Origin: Leptidea sinapis
Lineage: Eukaryota > Arthropoda > Insecta > Lepidoptera > Pieridae
Direction: 5' to 3'
Assembly: GCF_905404315.1 (NCBI RefSeq)
Contig: NC_066294.1
Location: 7,651,501 to 7,715,500, forward strand
Length of the DNA stretch: 64,000 bases
Below are positions 1 to 9,672 of the stretch, piece after piece (positions within the stretch are counted from its first letter, which is position 1; each line of letters begins with the position of its first letter). A model generated the notes under the pieces. The model was not told the origin of the DNA and searched no databases. It saw only the letters and a list, made by a program, of their open reading frames with translations. The position numbers and the translations under genes were made by a program.

Positions 1-38
1 TTATTTATGCGAATGAAAATGCGGGCATCAGCTAGTTT
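1..38 (-). repeat. Terminus of a Helitron-like non-autonomous element
   Basis: The window opens with the reverse complement of the ACTAGCTGATGCCCGC terminus (around 22-37) that also begins the copy at 52488. The rest of the element lies outside the window. Confidence 0.6.
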
Positions 39-91
39 GATAATATTTAAAACAAAACAAGATGATTTCTTCGAATACAACATGCGATACG

Positions 92-354
92 AACGGCCTT
101 ACAAATAAACTTAGTATAAAGTTATACTTGAGGATAAACAAAGAATATGCAGAATGTTTACAATATTGTTGACAACACTGTCAATACAATCATACTTCTA
201 AGGTTTTCCGATTATCAAACAGCCTTGCAAATAAACGCGGAAATCGTTCTACGTCCGAATAAACCAATCGTAAGCAAAATGTCTATTTGTAATAATTGTG
301 CATATTCTTGGTTTATGCTAAGGTATAACTTTATGCCAATTTTATTTGTAAGGC
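92..354. mobile_element. Foldback MITE with ~65 bp TIRs
   Basis: The left arm (from 92, CGGCCTTACAAATAAA) is repeated inverted at 297-354, with matching sequence running inward for about 65 bases. The terminal CGGCC/CAGCC resembles the Harbinger-type MITEs elsewhere in the window. I could not fix a TSD. Open frames here on both strands are by-products of the inverted repeat. Confidence 0.65.
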
Positions 355-740
355 TGAAATTCATTAACCAACTCATAACGGCATTAGTATCAAAACATAA
401 CATCAAGCTACTGCAAAATAAAACGCTCAATCTTATAAAGGGTAAACATATCCAGGAAAATAAATTCCATTAAGCTGAACGAGGAAGCCACAATCCAATA
501 TATGCCGGGAATTATTGGCCGGGAATAGCATACGTACTGGACTTTGTAGCAAATAAGTTCAAATGGAATTATGATATCACTAAAGCTGCGGTGGAAACCA
601 CGTTATAATTAAAAAGAAGTTCAACAGCTAGTATTATCTAATGTTTACATGAAGCTAATGATCGAGAAATACGAGTATGGCAAACAAACAGTATGGCCCT
701 TGGTTCGATAATTATTGTTAGCTTTAAAGAATTCCACTGT
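355..740. other. No recognisable gene or repeat
   Basis: AT-rich sequence. I see no splice-bounded coding frame and no match to other repeats in the window. Confidence 0.5.
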
Positions 741-800
741 ATTTTTTTATGAAAATAAGGGACGAGACGAGCCGGAAGTTCAGCGGATGGTAATTGATGT
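741..800 (+). repeat. SINE-A head fragment
   Basis: Carries the TATGAAAATAAGGGACGAGA head and the TTCAGC.GATGGTAATTGAT segment of the ~300 bp SINE-A family, then diverges. Only the first ~60 bp are present. Confidence 0.75.
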
Positions 801-889
801 AAGTAATTATTGATTAAGGTAATTAGTGAATTGCTCAAATTAGAGGTTAGTTTTAAAGTCTTTTTTTCAACGTTTTCACATCTGTCTAA

Positions 890-1182
890 TGGCCGTTCCC
901 AATATTCAGTCTATCTCTTACTTGAGATAAAAATTGTAAGTGTCGTTGACTTTTCTGTACCAATAAACTAACCGACGGTAAATCACCTTATCCGTACGCG
1001 CTGTCTGTCAATGGGATGACGTTAGAAGTTTGTATGGAAATTGCAATTCACGCGTCCCAATATAAGGCGATAAGAATCACTTATCGTGTATATTGGAACA
1101 GCTACACATATTGACAGCTTATCACTGACAGTAGAAAGTAGTAATTTATCTCTATCTGTAGATGGTATAATGGAAACGGCCG
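890..1182 (-). mobile_element. PIF/Harbinger-type MITE, complete copy
   Basis: A 293 bp element with terminal inverted repeats reading (C/T)GGCCGTTnCCA. It is flanked on both sides by TAA (887-889 and 1183-1185), the 3 bp TWA-type duplication of PIF/Harbinger. The interior matches the copy at 40385-40689 in opposite orientation. No coding capacity. Confidence 0.8.
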
Positions 1183-1185
1183 TAA

Positions 1186-1794
1186 ATGATCTAATGGTAC
1201 GCTCAGCTTTAGGTCATTTTGTGATGTGATAGATGATGTAGTCTTACAACAGCCCGTTCCGTTTTCCATCAAAAAAATCAAAGTTATCAAAGTATTCTTA
1301 TTCCTTGCACCCCAGCCTAAACAACGAAGGTAACTTAAGAAAGATACAAAAAATAAGAAAAAGAATTTAAAAGTCAAAATGAGGTCACAAATCAAGAAAC
1401 GTTAGCAGATCTGTAATAAAAACCCCGTGCTGAATAAAGAATAAATCTCGTAACGAAAATAGACCGAGAACAGTTAACGTATTTATCGTTGGCGGTATAC
1501 CAAATTAAGTACAATAGCTGAGTTTGTTTTACGAGATCAAAAGGCGTAAAATGCGGCCTTCATTGTCACGGTACAACGAGGTTGCGAACATTTTGTCAAA
1601 AACGGCGGGAAAATCGATGTGCGACGTCACCGGGGATGCTGCAAAGAAGTGGGGATTTGTTAACCGCAGTGGGTTTGCGATTGATGCCGTTCTATTTTTT
1701 AAGTTAAGTAGATAATTCGCTTTTAACTCTATAGCTTCGTCTTTCTCGTGGGAGTTAACATAAATTAGAAAAAGAATAGAAAATGTGTTTTTAA
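1186..1794. other. Unassigned interval
   Basis: No supported gene. A short frame near 1550-1640 contains HFVKNGGK, faintly like the NGG segment of neutral lipases. It is closed by stops and lacks convincing splice sites, so I do not call it an exon. Confidence 0.4.
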
Positions 1795-2107
1795 ATTAAT
1801 AAGCAAGTTTGGAATTAATGATTATGTCATGTCCCATTACAGTTCTGTTTCCGTTTTCGCTCCCGTTCCTATATTATATGAATCTTATTTCGAGGAAGAT
1901 TAAATCTACTATTGGTATATTTATAGCTCATCGACGATAATTTAACAAATCCCGATGGACCATGGATTTTTCCGAGATAAAATGTAGCCTATGACCTTTC
2001 CCAAGATCTAGTCTATCGCTGTACCAAATTTCATCAAAATCGATTCAGTAGCTTCGGTGTAAGTGTAACGAACAAACTTACATTCACATTTATAATATTA
2101 GTATGGA
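1795..2107 (+). repeat. Helitron-like non-autonomous element, partial
   Basis: Matches the copy at 52488-52878: a CGAGGAAGATT block, a 'TAGCCTATG.CCTTTC' block, a TACCAAATTTCATCAAAATC block, and a TTTATAATATTAGTATGGAT end. The first ~40 bp are missing. This arrangement is common in lepidopteran genomes. Confidence 0.65.
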
Positions 2108-2203
2108 TATGAAGAGTTTTTTAAGGAAGAGCATACCAACGAGCATACATACGGGTAATCTCATCAGTGAGAGATAAGGTAAAGCTGATATCTATATATA
2201 TAA

Positions 2204-3055
2204 TGTATAAATACGACTGGACAGGGTATTCCATATGTTTGACAACAAATTTTTGTGCCTATTTGAAGCGCCACTCGCGAGCGTCCATAGAACTAATTGT
2301 ACAAAGGTAAAATTAGTTCTAACTTTTAAAGCAACGTATAATACTCTGAAGTATTTTTGCATTTTGAATTAATTTCCGTACTATTTATACTTCAAGAATC
2401 AACGTAATAAAGTACACAATTATTTTTTGTAAATAGTTTCCCACCATCTATGTTCTCCACTAGGTTGTCATCAATAGTTTTAGTACCGTAGACTCTCGCT
2501 ACATGGCCAACAGCGCTAAAATGGACTGATGAATATCAAACCGGCACAAAAGCACTTTGACAGCTGACAGTCCAGTATATAGTAGAGGTCAGTGGTGTGA
2601 TACATCGCAAACTTCACTTTTGCATTGGGCTGTCTTAGCTCAAGTTCAGCATAATTTCAGCTCTCAGATGACAATAGAAACTACTGACTTCTATTACGAC
2701 TGGTCTGGTGGCTGTCAAAGTGCTTAATTGTGCCTGTTTAATATTCGCCATTTTGGCGCTGTTGGTCATAGCGAGAGTCTGCGGTACTAAAACTAATGAC
2801 GACGACCTCAGTCAGCTAAACAAACATCGATAGATGGTGGGAAATATTTACAAACAAAAAATTGTGTTTACGTTGATTCCGGAAGTCCAAAAGCACGGAA
2901 AACGAAAATATTTTAGAGTACGTTGCTTCTGTCGCAGCCATTTCTATTTATACGTCAAAATTTGTTCTCTGGACGCCCGCGAGTGGCGCTTCAAATAGGC
3001 ACAAAAAAAAATCTGTCAAACATATGGAACAGAGTGTCCAGTGGTATTTATACAA
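2204..3055. mobile_element. Long foldback element (~850 bp)
   Basis: Two arms of about 350-390 bp are inverted copies around a spacer near 2600-2700. Both ends carry TGTATAAATA followed by ACTGGACA, and both arms carry GCGCCACTCGCGAGCGTCC and AATGGCnGAATATTAAAC-like blocks. A single-arm relative is at 51830-52215. No ORF of note; a non-autonomous foldback transposon is the simplest reading. Confidence 0.75.
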
Positions 3056-3399
3056 GTCAGTGATAGAAACGAAATCAAAGATTCTACTAAGCTTACACGC
3101 AGCTTAGTTCCACCTAAGTAAAGTCTGAGCAAAGTACGCTTTTAAAACCAAAATACAAATATTGCTTGTACACTTCTGATTGGCGACAGAGTTGACCAAT
3201 ACTTTGTATACAGGCTCAAATATTTTCATTATAAACACGACCATGTATTGTAGACCTTTAAAGGTTAATTTCAGTTCCGATTTGCGAACAATGATTCGAT
3301 TTACCGCGAAGCCAATTTCGAAAGGTGAAGGACGAATGGTTAGCCTTGATTTTTTATTTGAACTATTTTTTATGGAAGCGTAGGTCAAACAAATGGCAA
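3056..3399. other. Unassigned; open on both strands
   Basis: The interval 3104-3388 is open for ~94 codons on the minus strand and ~67 on the plus strand. Neither product resembles a family I know and no splice sites bound them, so I treat both as chance frames. Confidence 0.4.
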
Positions 3400-3545
3400 C
3401 GTATCTCTTGACCTCTTCCCATCACATGAATCTCTTGCATTGCCCCTTTTTATACATAAAAAGGTGGTCAATGGGAAGTGATCACCGCCGTGCACACTCT
3501 CCTGCAACACCAGAGAGGAAACAGGAGTGTTGCCGGCCTATTAGG
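3400..3545 (-). pseudogene. LINE 3'-end fragment
   Basis: The reverse complement resembles the GGCCGGCAACnCTCCTG / GGTGTTGCAnGAGA segment of the LINE fragment at 23520-23855. Short and degraded. Confidence 0.45.
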
Positions 3546-3821
3546 TGATGTATATACTTTTACAACAAGATCCCAGAAAATGTACAAAACAAAAGTATTA
3601 CGATATTCAAAAGAATTGTTAAGAAACGTTTGTGTGCTAGTTACTATAACATAAATGACTTTCTTAATGATACCAAAGATTGGGAATGAAGCGACCGCCC
3701 TCAGGCTATTAAATAATAAGTTTAATTGTACAAAATGATAAAAAAAAGCCCGCTGTGTTTGTTCCGCCCATTCTTCTCAGGTGTGACGCATTCGTTTAGG
3801 AATGGGTAGTTTTTGACTTTT
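3541..3821 (+). pseudogene. Non-LTR retrotransposon C-terminus and 3' UTR
   Basis: Encodes a decayed copy of the LINE C-terminus seen at 22262-22790, around FYNKIPENVQNKS and FKRIVKKR..C. It is followed by the shared 3' UTR with AGCCCGCTG.GTTTGTT and GGAATGGGTAG. 5'-truncated and fused directly to a MITE fragment at 3822. Confidence 0.7.
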
Positions 3822-3990
3822 AATTTCCATACAAACTTTATATCGCTGGTAAGCTATACATCGTCCCATTGGCAGATAGCGTGCACGCAAAAGGTGTGTT
3901 ACCGTCGATAAGTTTACTGGGACAGAAAAGTCAACTATAGTTACGATTTTTATCTCAAGTAAGAGATAGACTGAATATTCGGAACGGCCG
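3822..3990 (+). mobile_element. Harbinger-type MITE, truncated
   Basis: Matches the right ~170 bp of the MITE at 40385-40689. It ends in GGAACGGCCG followed by TTA, which fits a TWA target. The left half has been lost at the junction with the preceding LINE fragment. Confidence 0.7.
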
Positions 3991-3993
3991 TTA

Positions 3994-4474
3994 ATAAGCA
4001 AACAAATAAGTGTCATATGTAACTTATGTGTATTAAGTTGAACGAGCCTTGGAGTTATGTCATGTGTTTGGATAAAGCAGGTTGCTGGCTCAGATCCAAC
4101 TTGGCCTTTACTTATGACATATCAAACGAATTGGCTGATCTGCAGTACACAGTAGTGTTCCGTTTCCCTCGCTGATATTAATTTAGAACTTGAAATTCGA
4201 ATTGAATAAAAGTAGAAAGATTTCTCCTTATCTTGTTCTTTTAGTCGTAGCAAAGCGGCTAGCAAATTTGGTAATTTTTTAGTAAAAAAACTTTTAATAG
4301 CAATAATTACAAAGAACAATATATAAAAAAGTGTGTGTGTACTTATGTCTGCATGCAAGAAGTTATACTTCCTTGGCCTAACAAAGGAAAAATCTTTAAA
4401 ATGATTTATTCTTCGCGTGCTATTCTACGTTTGTAGAAAGAACAATATTGTAAAAATCTTGTAACGATGGTTTT
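3994..4474. other. No recognisable feature
   Basis: AT-rich intergenic sequence with no coding frame bounded by splice sites. Confidence 0.5.
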
Positions 4475-4790
4475 ATCTTATGAAAATAAGGGACGAGATG
4501 AGCAGGACGTTCAGCTGATGGTAATTGATACGCCCTGCCCATTACAATGCAGTGCCGCTCAGGATTCTTGAAAATCCCAAAAATTCTGAGGACGCCACAA
4601 CTGCGCTCGTCACCTTGTGTTTTATTTCTTTCATGTTAAGTCTCATTTGCCCAGTAATTTCAGTAGCTACGGCGCCCTTCAGACCAAAACACAGTAATTC
4701 TTACACATTACTGCTTCACGGCAGAAATAGCCGCCGTTGTGGTACCCTTAATCTAACCGGTATCCTGTGCAAAGGAGCCTCCCACTGGTA
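4475..4790 (+). repeat. SINE-A, full-length copy
   Basis: A complete member of the most abundant short repeat here. In order: an AAAATAAGGGACGAGA head, GTTCAGCTGATGGTAATTGA, a GCCGCTCAGGATTCTTGAAAA segment complementary to a later AAATTCTGAG.. stretch, the ACACAGTAAT..TTACACATTACTG segment, GGCGCCGTTGTGGTACCC, and a CCTCCCACTGGTA end. There is no internal tRNA B box, so it may instead be a small DNA element; I use 'SINE-A' only as a family label. Confidence 0.8.
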
Positions 4791-5084
4791 TTCCACTGAC
4801 TTTGACAATTAATTAATAAATTACGGCTGAACCGGCTTGAACACTTTAAATATCCTAATAATGGACGAAGAAACCAAGAAAAAAATGAAGAATGTCGCAA
4901 TCGTCAGAAAATTTTAAGAACCCACTTAACCCTGTTACTTTTGTGTTACTGTGATGCGCGCCCATCTTAAAATTACACTCTCATCATATTTTCATAACGC
5001 GCCTAAAGAAGTGTAACTTCCAAACGTTTTGTTTGGTTACAAATTAAATTTGCCAGTTCGGGTTCCGTATGACCGCTCTTTCAA
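4791..5084. other. No recognisable feature
   Basis: No coding frame, repeat match or RNA gene seen. Confidence 0.5.
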
Positions 5085-5200
5085 ACTGAGCCAACCGTTC
5101 GAGTAAGCATGGGGCGTTAATTTTGGTGTATCATGTTCAACTCTCAGGTTGTATAATTTGTATAATAAAATTAATCCCAGAAGTGAGGGTTATCACCACA
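5085..5200. repeat. Fragment of the tRNA-like repeat family
   Basis: Contains GTTCAACTCTCAGGTTGT (inverted relative to the copies near 6010 and 6310), then ATCCCAGAAGTGAGGGTTATCAC, the module that follows the tRNA-like part in other copies. Confidence 0.55.
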
Positions 5201-5503
5201 GACCAAGTATAGTAACTAGACTAATTGATAGCTTCCATCTCACACACACGAGAAAAAGAAAAACTTATGCGAGTTTTATGTAAAGAAATGAGATAGAGTG
5301 GTTAGATTTTTTGTTTCGCCATGCGTGCCGGTTTTTTCAAGGTCAGCACACCCGGTGTGCTAAACAAACTTGACAGCGCTGCACAGATATTTTGTTTACT
5401 TTTATTTGCGTCTATAAAAAAAAGCTATTATTGTTGTGAAACGTGTTAAATATCTACTATTTATTTAACATCAGTGACAACTTTATTTAGAATCGAAGGA
5501 AAT

Positions 5504-5560
5504 ATGGTGCGATGTTGTGTTTTACGATGTAAAAATGATAGTAAAAGAACACTTGTGTTA
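5504..5560 (+). pseudogene. Orphan THAP-domain start
   Basis: An ATG at 5504 opens MVRCCVLRCKNDSKRT, the C-x4-C-x-N start of a THAP zinc finger (family pattern M-x-x-C-x4-C-x-N). The downstream Cys/His ligands and the AVPTF-like end are not seen. The frame stays open to 5704 with unrelated sequence. THAP modules occur in P-element transposases and host regulators; a transposon remnant is likeliest. Two degraded relatives are at 7769 and near 33040. Confidence 0.5.
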
Positions 5561-6003
5561 TATTATGTACCTATATGTATAGGATATTATCTGTCTCATG
5601 TTGGCCACGCCAAACCGATGTCTAATTACTTTACTTGGTCTATGGTTATCAACTTGGGTTATCACATTAAAAATAACAGATTGTTTACGTCTTGTACTGA
5701 TTAAGTACAGCAGTTAAGTCAAATGTCAAACTGTTAAAGTTACTCCCCTAATAATTTAACTTTTAAATTGTAATAAATTTTGATGCAGTTACCTAATTAC
5801 AAATTGATTTCAAAGTGTCGAGATTTCTATACGTAAAAAAAATACATTTGAATTTGTCCGTAAGTTATATAAACAATAACTTCAGAAACACTGAGTATAA
5901 ATTCTACTACAGCATATTAAAAAAATTCCAAATAACGCATAGAATACTCAATCAATTCATATTTCATTAAATTAAGTGAATAAACAATACTTAATCTGCC
6001 ATC

Positions 6004-6345
6004 TTCCAAGCCACAACCTGAGAGTTGAACAAAGCATACAAGATTTTATGACGATACGTCACCCGGACGGCTAGCTCAGTTGGGAGAGCACTCGCACGGA
6101 ACGCGAGAGGGCGTGGGTTCGAGTCCCGCATCGTTCAAAAGATTTTGTTTTCAAATTTTATTTTTGCATTTATCCCAGAAGTAAGGGTTATCACTTTAAA
6201 AAACATAAGAAATGTTTAGATTTTAGTAAGAGCGACATCTCAAGTAAATTTCCTAATATGCAAATATTGAGGTTGAGCAGGTTAAAGTAAAGTAGATCCT
6301 GTAGATGGAGCCACAACCTGAGAGTTGAACAAAGCATACAAGTCT
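6004..6345 (+). repeat. tRNA-like SINE/composite repeat
   Basis: At 6071-6137 there is a tRNA-like fold: TAGCTCAGTTGG (A box/D arm), a 5 bp anticodon stem CTCGC/GCGAG, and GGGTTCGAGTCCC (B box/T arm). The acceptor stem is imperfect, there is no T at the position before the anticodon, and the anticodon GGA would need a long-variable-arm tRNA-Ser. I therefore call a tRNA-derived repeat, not a tRNA gene. An identical 34 bp block containing CACAACCTGAGAGTTGAAC occurs at 6010 and again at 6308, so about one unit plus a partial second unit is present in tandem. Confidence 0.7.
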
Positions 6346-6474
6346 TATTTATTTTTAAAATAGTGTTCTTAAATTGATTCTTTTTAATATATTGAGAGCA
6401 TTATTTAGTATTACAATAACTTGACTATTCGACTTTATAAATTATACGAAGTGAGAACTGCATTTTGCTTCCAG

Positions 6475-6628
6475 ATGGCTGCAGCCATAACCGAGCGTGG
6501 CGGTTGTATGCTGAATCGTTACAGAACCCCTCAGGCTTCCCCGCGACGCTGTGCATGGACTGGAGGAACGTCTCTTCACAATGCGGCTTTACTATGGATG
6601 GATTTATGGGCTTTGGAGCTCAACCACC
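6475..6628 (+). CDS. Internal exon of a pancreatic-lipase-family protein
   Basis: The exon is bounded by a strong acceptor (TTTTGCTTCCAG at 6463-6474) and a perfect donor (GTAAGT at 6629). The only fully open frame starts after two bases that complete a split codon. It reads GCSHNRAWRLYAESL..NPSGFPATLC, then a second Cys, then MGFGAQPP. Neutral (pancreatic/hepatic/phospholipase A1-type) lipases have CSH-x-RA, a YF/YAES segment, NP..F.A..C and a following Cys in the same order. This is the region C-terminal of the catalytic His, so the exon itself carries no catalytic triad residue. Length is 154 nt (phase 1 in, phase 2 out). Upstream exons probably lie left of the window. I did not find the next exon. 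It could be an intact gene or an isolated relic. Confidence 0.72.
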
Positions 6629-6761
6629 GTAAGTATTACTAAAACAAACTATTTAAGCACATACAGGTAAATTACTTTCGAGACGTGTTTGCATTTGTGT
6701 GTGTGTACGAGTACGGTCTGCACATAAGTAAATAAACCAATACTTTCATATTTAATGTAAT

Positions 6762-6765
<4 letters not shown>

Positions 6766-6799
<34 letters not shown>
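6766..6799. repeat. (AT)n microsatellite
   Basis: About 17 AT dinucleotides in a row, followed by a short AAT run. Confidence 0.9.
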
Positions 6800-6800
<1 letters not shown>

Positions 6801-7240
6801 ATAATAGAATATTAATATTAAGTAAATATAATTTTGTAATTCTAAATTTCCAGACTTCATCTCCAGACTCAATTGTGTAACTATAATTTATTCTAGTATT
6901 TTATCTAAAATCTCATGACTTTACAATAATAACGCCGAACAATACTTACATGTTATAAGAAATAGCAATAATTTGGCATTTACCATTGACTTTTTACTGT
7001 CAATATCTTTTTTTCTTCAAAATGTAATGTAACATTTTTTTTCTGACTGTACAAGGAAATTTGAAATTGAAATTTGAAATTTCTGTAAATATACAAATGC
7101 AAAAACGTCTAGATAGTAATTTACCTGTGCTTATCTATACCAATATTATGAAGAGGTAGTTTGTCAGGCAAAGAGGATGTAAATACTACGTAATAAGAGG
7201 CGGGGCTGCCTCAGTAAAACCGTACTCATAAGTTGCTTAA

Positions 7241-7579
7241 CAGCCGTTTTCAATAACCTATCTACCCTTAGTTTAACTTACAGATACATCGCTGTCACTG
7301 TTTAATGACAAGATCTTATCTATCCATAGTTATTTCCAATATACGGCCGTTTTCAAAACCTATCTATCCTTAGTTTAACTAACTAGACGTAGACAAATCT
7401 ATCCTTTTACACTTACTTTTAATTTCTTCAAAACTTTCAATAACCTATTGATAGATAGCATTGGACTATAACTATATTGGACATAACAATGGATAGATAA
7501 GATCTTGTCATTAAACGGTGACAGCAATGTCGGATACATTAAGTAAAACTAAGGATAAATAGTTTATTGAAAACGGCCG
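7241..7579. mobile_element. Harbinger-type foldback MITE nested in the P-like element
   Basis: Ends read CAGCCGTTTTCAATAA and its inverted partner TTATTGAAAACGGCCG, flanked by TAA on both sides (7238-7240 and 7580-7582). Arms of ~100 bp pair across the element. An extra ACGGCCGTTTTCAAAACC at 7343 suggests a second, internal copy end. Removing the element restores the P-like TIR. Confidence 0.75.
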
Positions 7580-7768
7580 TAAAACGTAGTGGATTTCAGC
7601 TATCTCCGTTTCAGATCAAGATTATAGCCGTCATCTGTCAATCTATCAATGACTGCACGTTTCATACAATCGAGTGAATCGCTTTTTTCACAAGCCGATA
7701 GGCGGCCATTATGAGAATTGTCATCGTCTGTGACAGATCAGTTTACTTCTCAATAAAATATTTTAAAA

Positions 7769-7831
7769 ATGCCGTCGTTCGTTGTGGCAAAATGTAAAAA
7801 CGATACTATATATCTTTTTGGCCATATATGA
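7769..7831 (+). pseudogene. THAP-domain start, degraded
   Basis: An ATG opens MPSFVVAKCKND, then a stop after 20 residues. The first zinc-ligand Cys of the THAP pattern is Phe here, while the related start near 33040 keeps Cys but has a stop at codon 2. It is the presumed transposase N-terminus of the enclosing element. Confidence 0.5.
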
Positions 7832-8629
7832 TGAGGGAGAAAAAATTATGTAACTAGTATCCCCCGTGTGTACGGTTACACACTACCATAACGGTGCTTC
7901 ACTTGCTAATATCACGGCGCGGAGTCCTTCTTTTTTTACTCGTCCGTGATACATATATATATATTAAACAAACAAAGCGAGCAGAAGAGAAGAAGATAGA
8001 AAAGGAAAGCGAATCTATTGTTACTGTAACCGATTATGATTCACAAGTCGTAAACGTCAAAGCCCCGCTTGGCATTTTGAATTGAATTTTGTTCTAAAAA
8101 TATTTTGAAAGTGGTAGCGCCCATAGAGTATCGGCCGCATGCCGACCTATTTTCAGCGTTGAATTAAAATTATAAATAATGGTGATAGCGTTCCGTGAGC
8201 TAAGTATTTTATTGAAAATGTTCCCGTCTTAAAGCATCTGGTATCAAAACTCCTTAAATAATAATAGTTTTTGAGTTACAAATGAAAAACAAAATACTAT
8301 CTTTCTTTCTTCGCAATTTTTTTCGATACATTTTTCCAGGTCAGCCTGGCGAAACTCTGTAAGAAAAAAGCTGCACGTTTCACTCGATTGTATGAAACGT
8401 TCAGCCATTGATTGACAGATGACGGGTATAATCTTGTAAAAAACGGAGATAGCCGAAATCCACTACGTTTCAAGCAACTGTTCGCTTTCATACTTAGCCG
8501 GATTATACATCGTCGCCAACTGTAATTACTACCATTTCAAACTTATGTCAAATGACTGCACGTTTCATACTAAACTAAATTTCAAGTTTTACTTAGGCAG
8601 TTCCGCCTCTTATTACAAAGTATTTACAT

Positions 8630-9357
8630 ACTCAATGCAGACGGTGTTCCGAATCAAATTAGCCATCGTTCATATCTTTGGGAGCTTTATCAGGAATTAA
8701 CACATTTTTGTTGTTGACTAGACTATTTGTTGAATACGTGCTTTCATCATAATAGATATTATGTCCACGCAAACATTATGATAATATTTGCGGTCGTTTT
8801 ACGAGAATGACTTTCATTCTCTTTACGCACGTCTTGTTCATAAATCTGAACGGGGGTGGGCAAAGAAAACGTTGTAATCTCTGAAGATACTTTCATTCAT
8901 ATGAGCAATGGTGTTTGATCAACAGAAATGAAAAAGTAGTGCCCATCAAATTTTACTTGCTGATTGTTTTATGTTTGAAGATTCAGGACCGAAAAACGGT
9001 TTCGAAAGACTATTTATTACAAAACCTCATAAGCGGAAATATATTTGGAACAATTATCTTGCAGGACTCAAGGAAAGCTGTATTTAACTACGAACGATAA
9101 ACCGCCGTTTGCAAGAAATGGACCATAACATACGGTGTTTATCTAAAACATAGATAATACTGTCAGATGGGAATAGTCATTACCGTGCTGCTAAACAGTA
9201 TAAATAAACAATTAGTAAAATATGTATGTATTTTATTTTCTTTTTCATTAACATTTTACATTTTTTTTCGTTATTCACAATTTTTGTTACAACTTACAAA
9301 TGTACTTCGTCCAACGTCTCCAATCCTAAGGATTGTTTTTCATTCACATATGGTTGA
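8630..9357. other. Unassigned interval with short open stretches
   Basis: A plus-strand frame around 8925-9085 is open for ~45 codons (includes FERLFITKPHKRKYIW), but I recognise no family and see no splice bounds. Old transposon coding sequence is possible. Confidence 0.35.
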
Positions 9358-9672
9358 TTATGTCGACATGTGTACGCAATCGCCCACATGGTTGTATGTT
9401 TTGGAACCGAGGAATTCCTTTCTTTCAGCCAGTTTACCGGCCACGAACGATTCTGTTATATAGTTATCGTTCCAGTTCTTCGCCAATTTCACATTTTCTG
9501 TCAGACATCCGAGGGCAACGTCCAAAAATCCTAATTCCGAATCGCTTAGTCTATTTGGAAAGTCGAATATCTCGCAAATACCGTCATGGTTTAGAAGAAC
9601 TTCGAGCGCAAGATAGCTGTTTGCAACAAAAAACGGATTAAACTCATATTGATATACGTAATAGTTTTGGAG
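9358..9672 (-). CDS. Unrecognised terminal exon
   Basis: On the minus strand an acceptor (AATTGTGTAG, ending at 9673) is followed by 105 uninterrupted codons to a TAA at 9358-9360. The product begins LQNYYVYQYEFNPFFVANSY and includes HDGICEIFDFPNRLSDSE, KNWNDNYITESF and a C-terminal CVHMST. Composition is balanced and globular, unlike the AT-driven chance frames nearby; there is no signal peptide or membrane span. I do not recognise the family. It starts in phase 0, which does not fit exon 6 of the MDH-like gene just upstream (phase 2), so it is not an alternative end of that gene by simple splicing. Its upstream exons were not found. Overlapping plus-strand frames are shadows. Confidence 0.5.
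   Translation of the reverse strand, partial: LQNYYVYQYEFNPFFVANSYLALEVLLNHDGICEIFDFPNRLSDSELGFLDVALGCLTENVKLAKNWNDNYITESFVAGKLAERKEFLGSKTYNHVGDCVHMST

Larger units (their letters stand above)
7177..8629. mobile_element. P-like/THAP DNA transposon remnant with long TIRs
   Basis: Outer ends match as inverted repeats: ATGTAAATACT..GTAATAAGAGGCGG..CTGCCT.AGTAAAAC at 7177 onward, and its complement ending at 8629. The inner arms 7588-7695 and 8345-8550 also match inverted (GATTCACTCGATTGTATGAAACGT.CAG). Between them are a THAP-like start (7769) and a GTATCCCCCGT / CACGGCGCGGAGTCCTT block shared with 32962-33226. The left arm is interrupted by a MITE at 7241. THAP plus long TIRs suggests the P-element superfamily. 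No 8 bp TSD is visible. Confidence 0.6.

Noticed and set aside
147..473. 108-codon plus-strand frame
   Set aside because: Lies across the inverted arms of a MITE and is mirrored by a frame on the other strand.
1541..1715. HFVKNGGK frame as an upstream lipase exon for 6475
   Set aside because: Closed by two stops soon after, no adequate donor, and the surrounding residues do not follow the lipase pattern.
3104..3388. 94-codon minus-strand open frame
   Set aside because: Open on the opposite strand too, no splice signals and no family resemblance; likely chance.
6071..6137. Possible tRNA gene (A and B boxes, good anticodon and T stems)
   Set aside because: Imperfect acceptor stem, no T before the anticodon, a Ser-type anticodon without the long variable arm, and several repeat copies sharing its flanks. 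Better explained as a tRNA-derived repeat.
9333..9641. 102-codon plus-strand frame
   Set aside because: Antisense shadow of the better-composed minus-strand exon 9358-9672.
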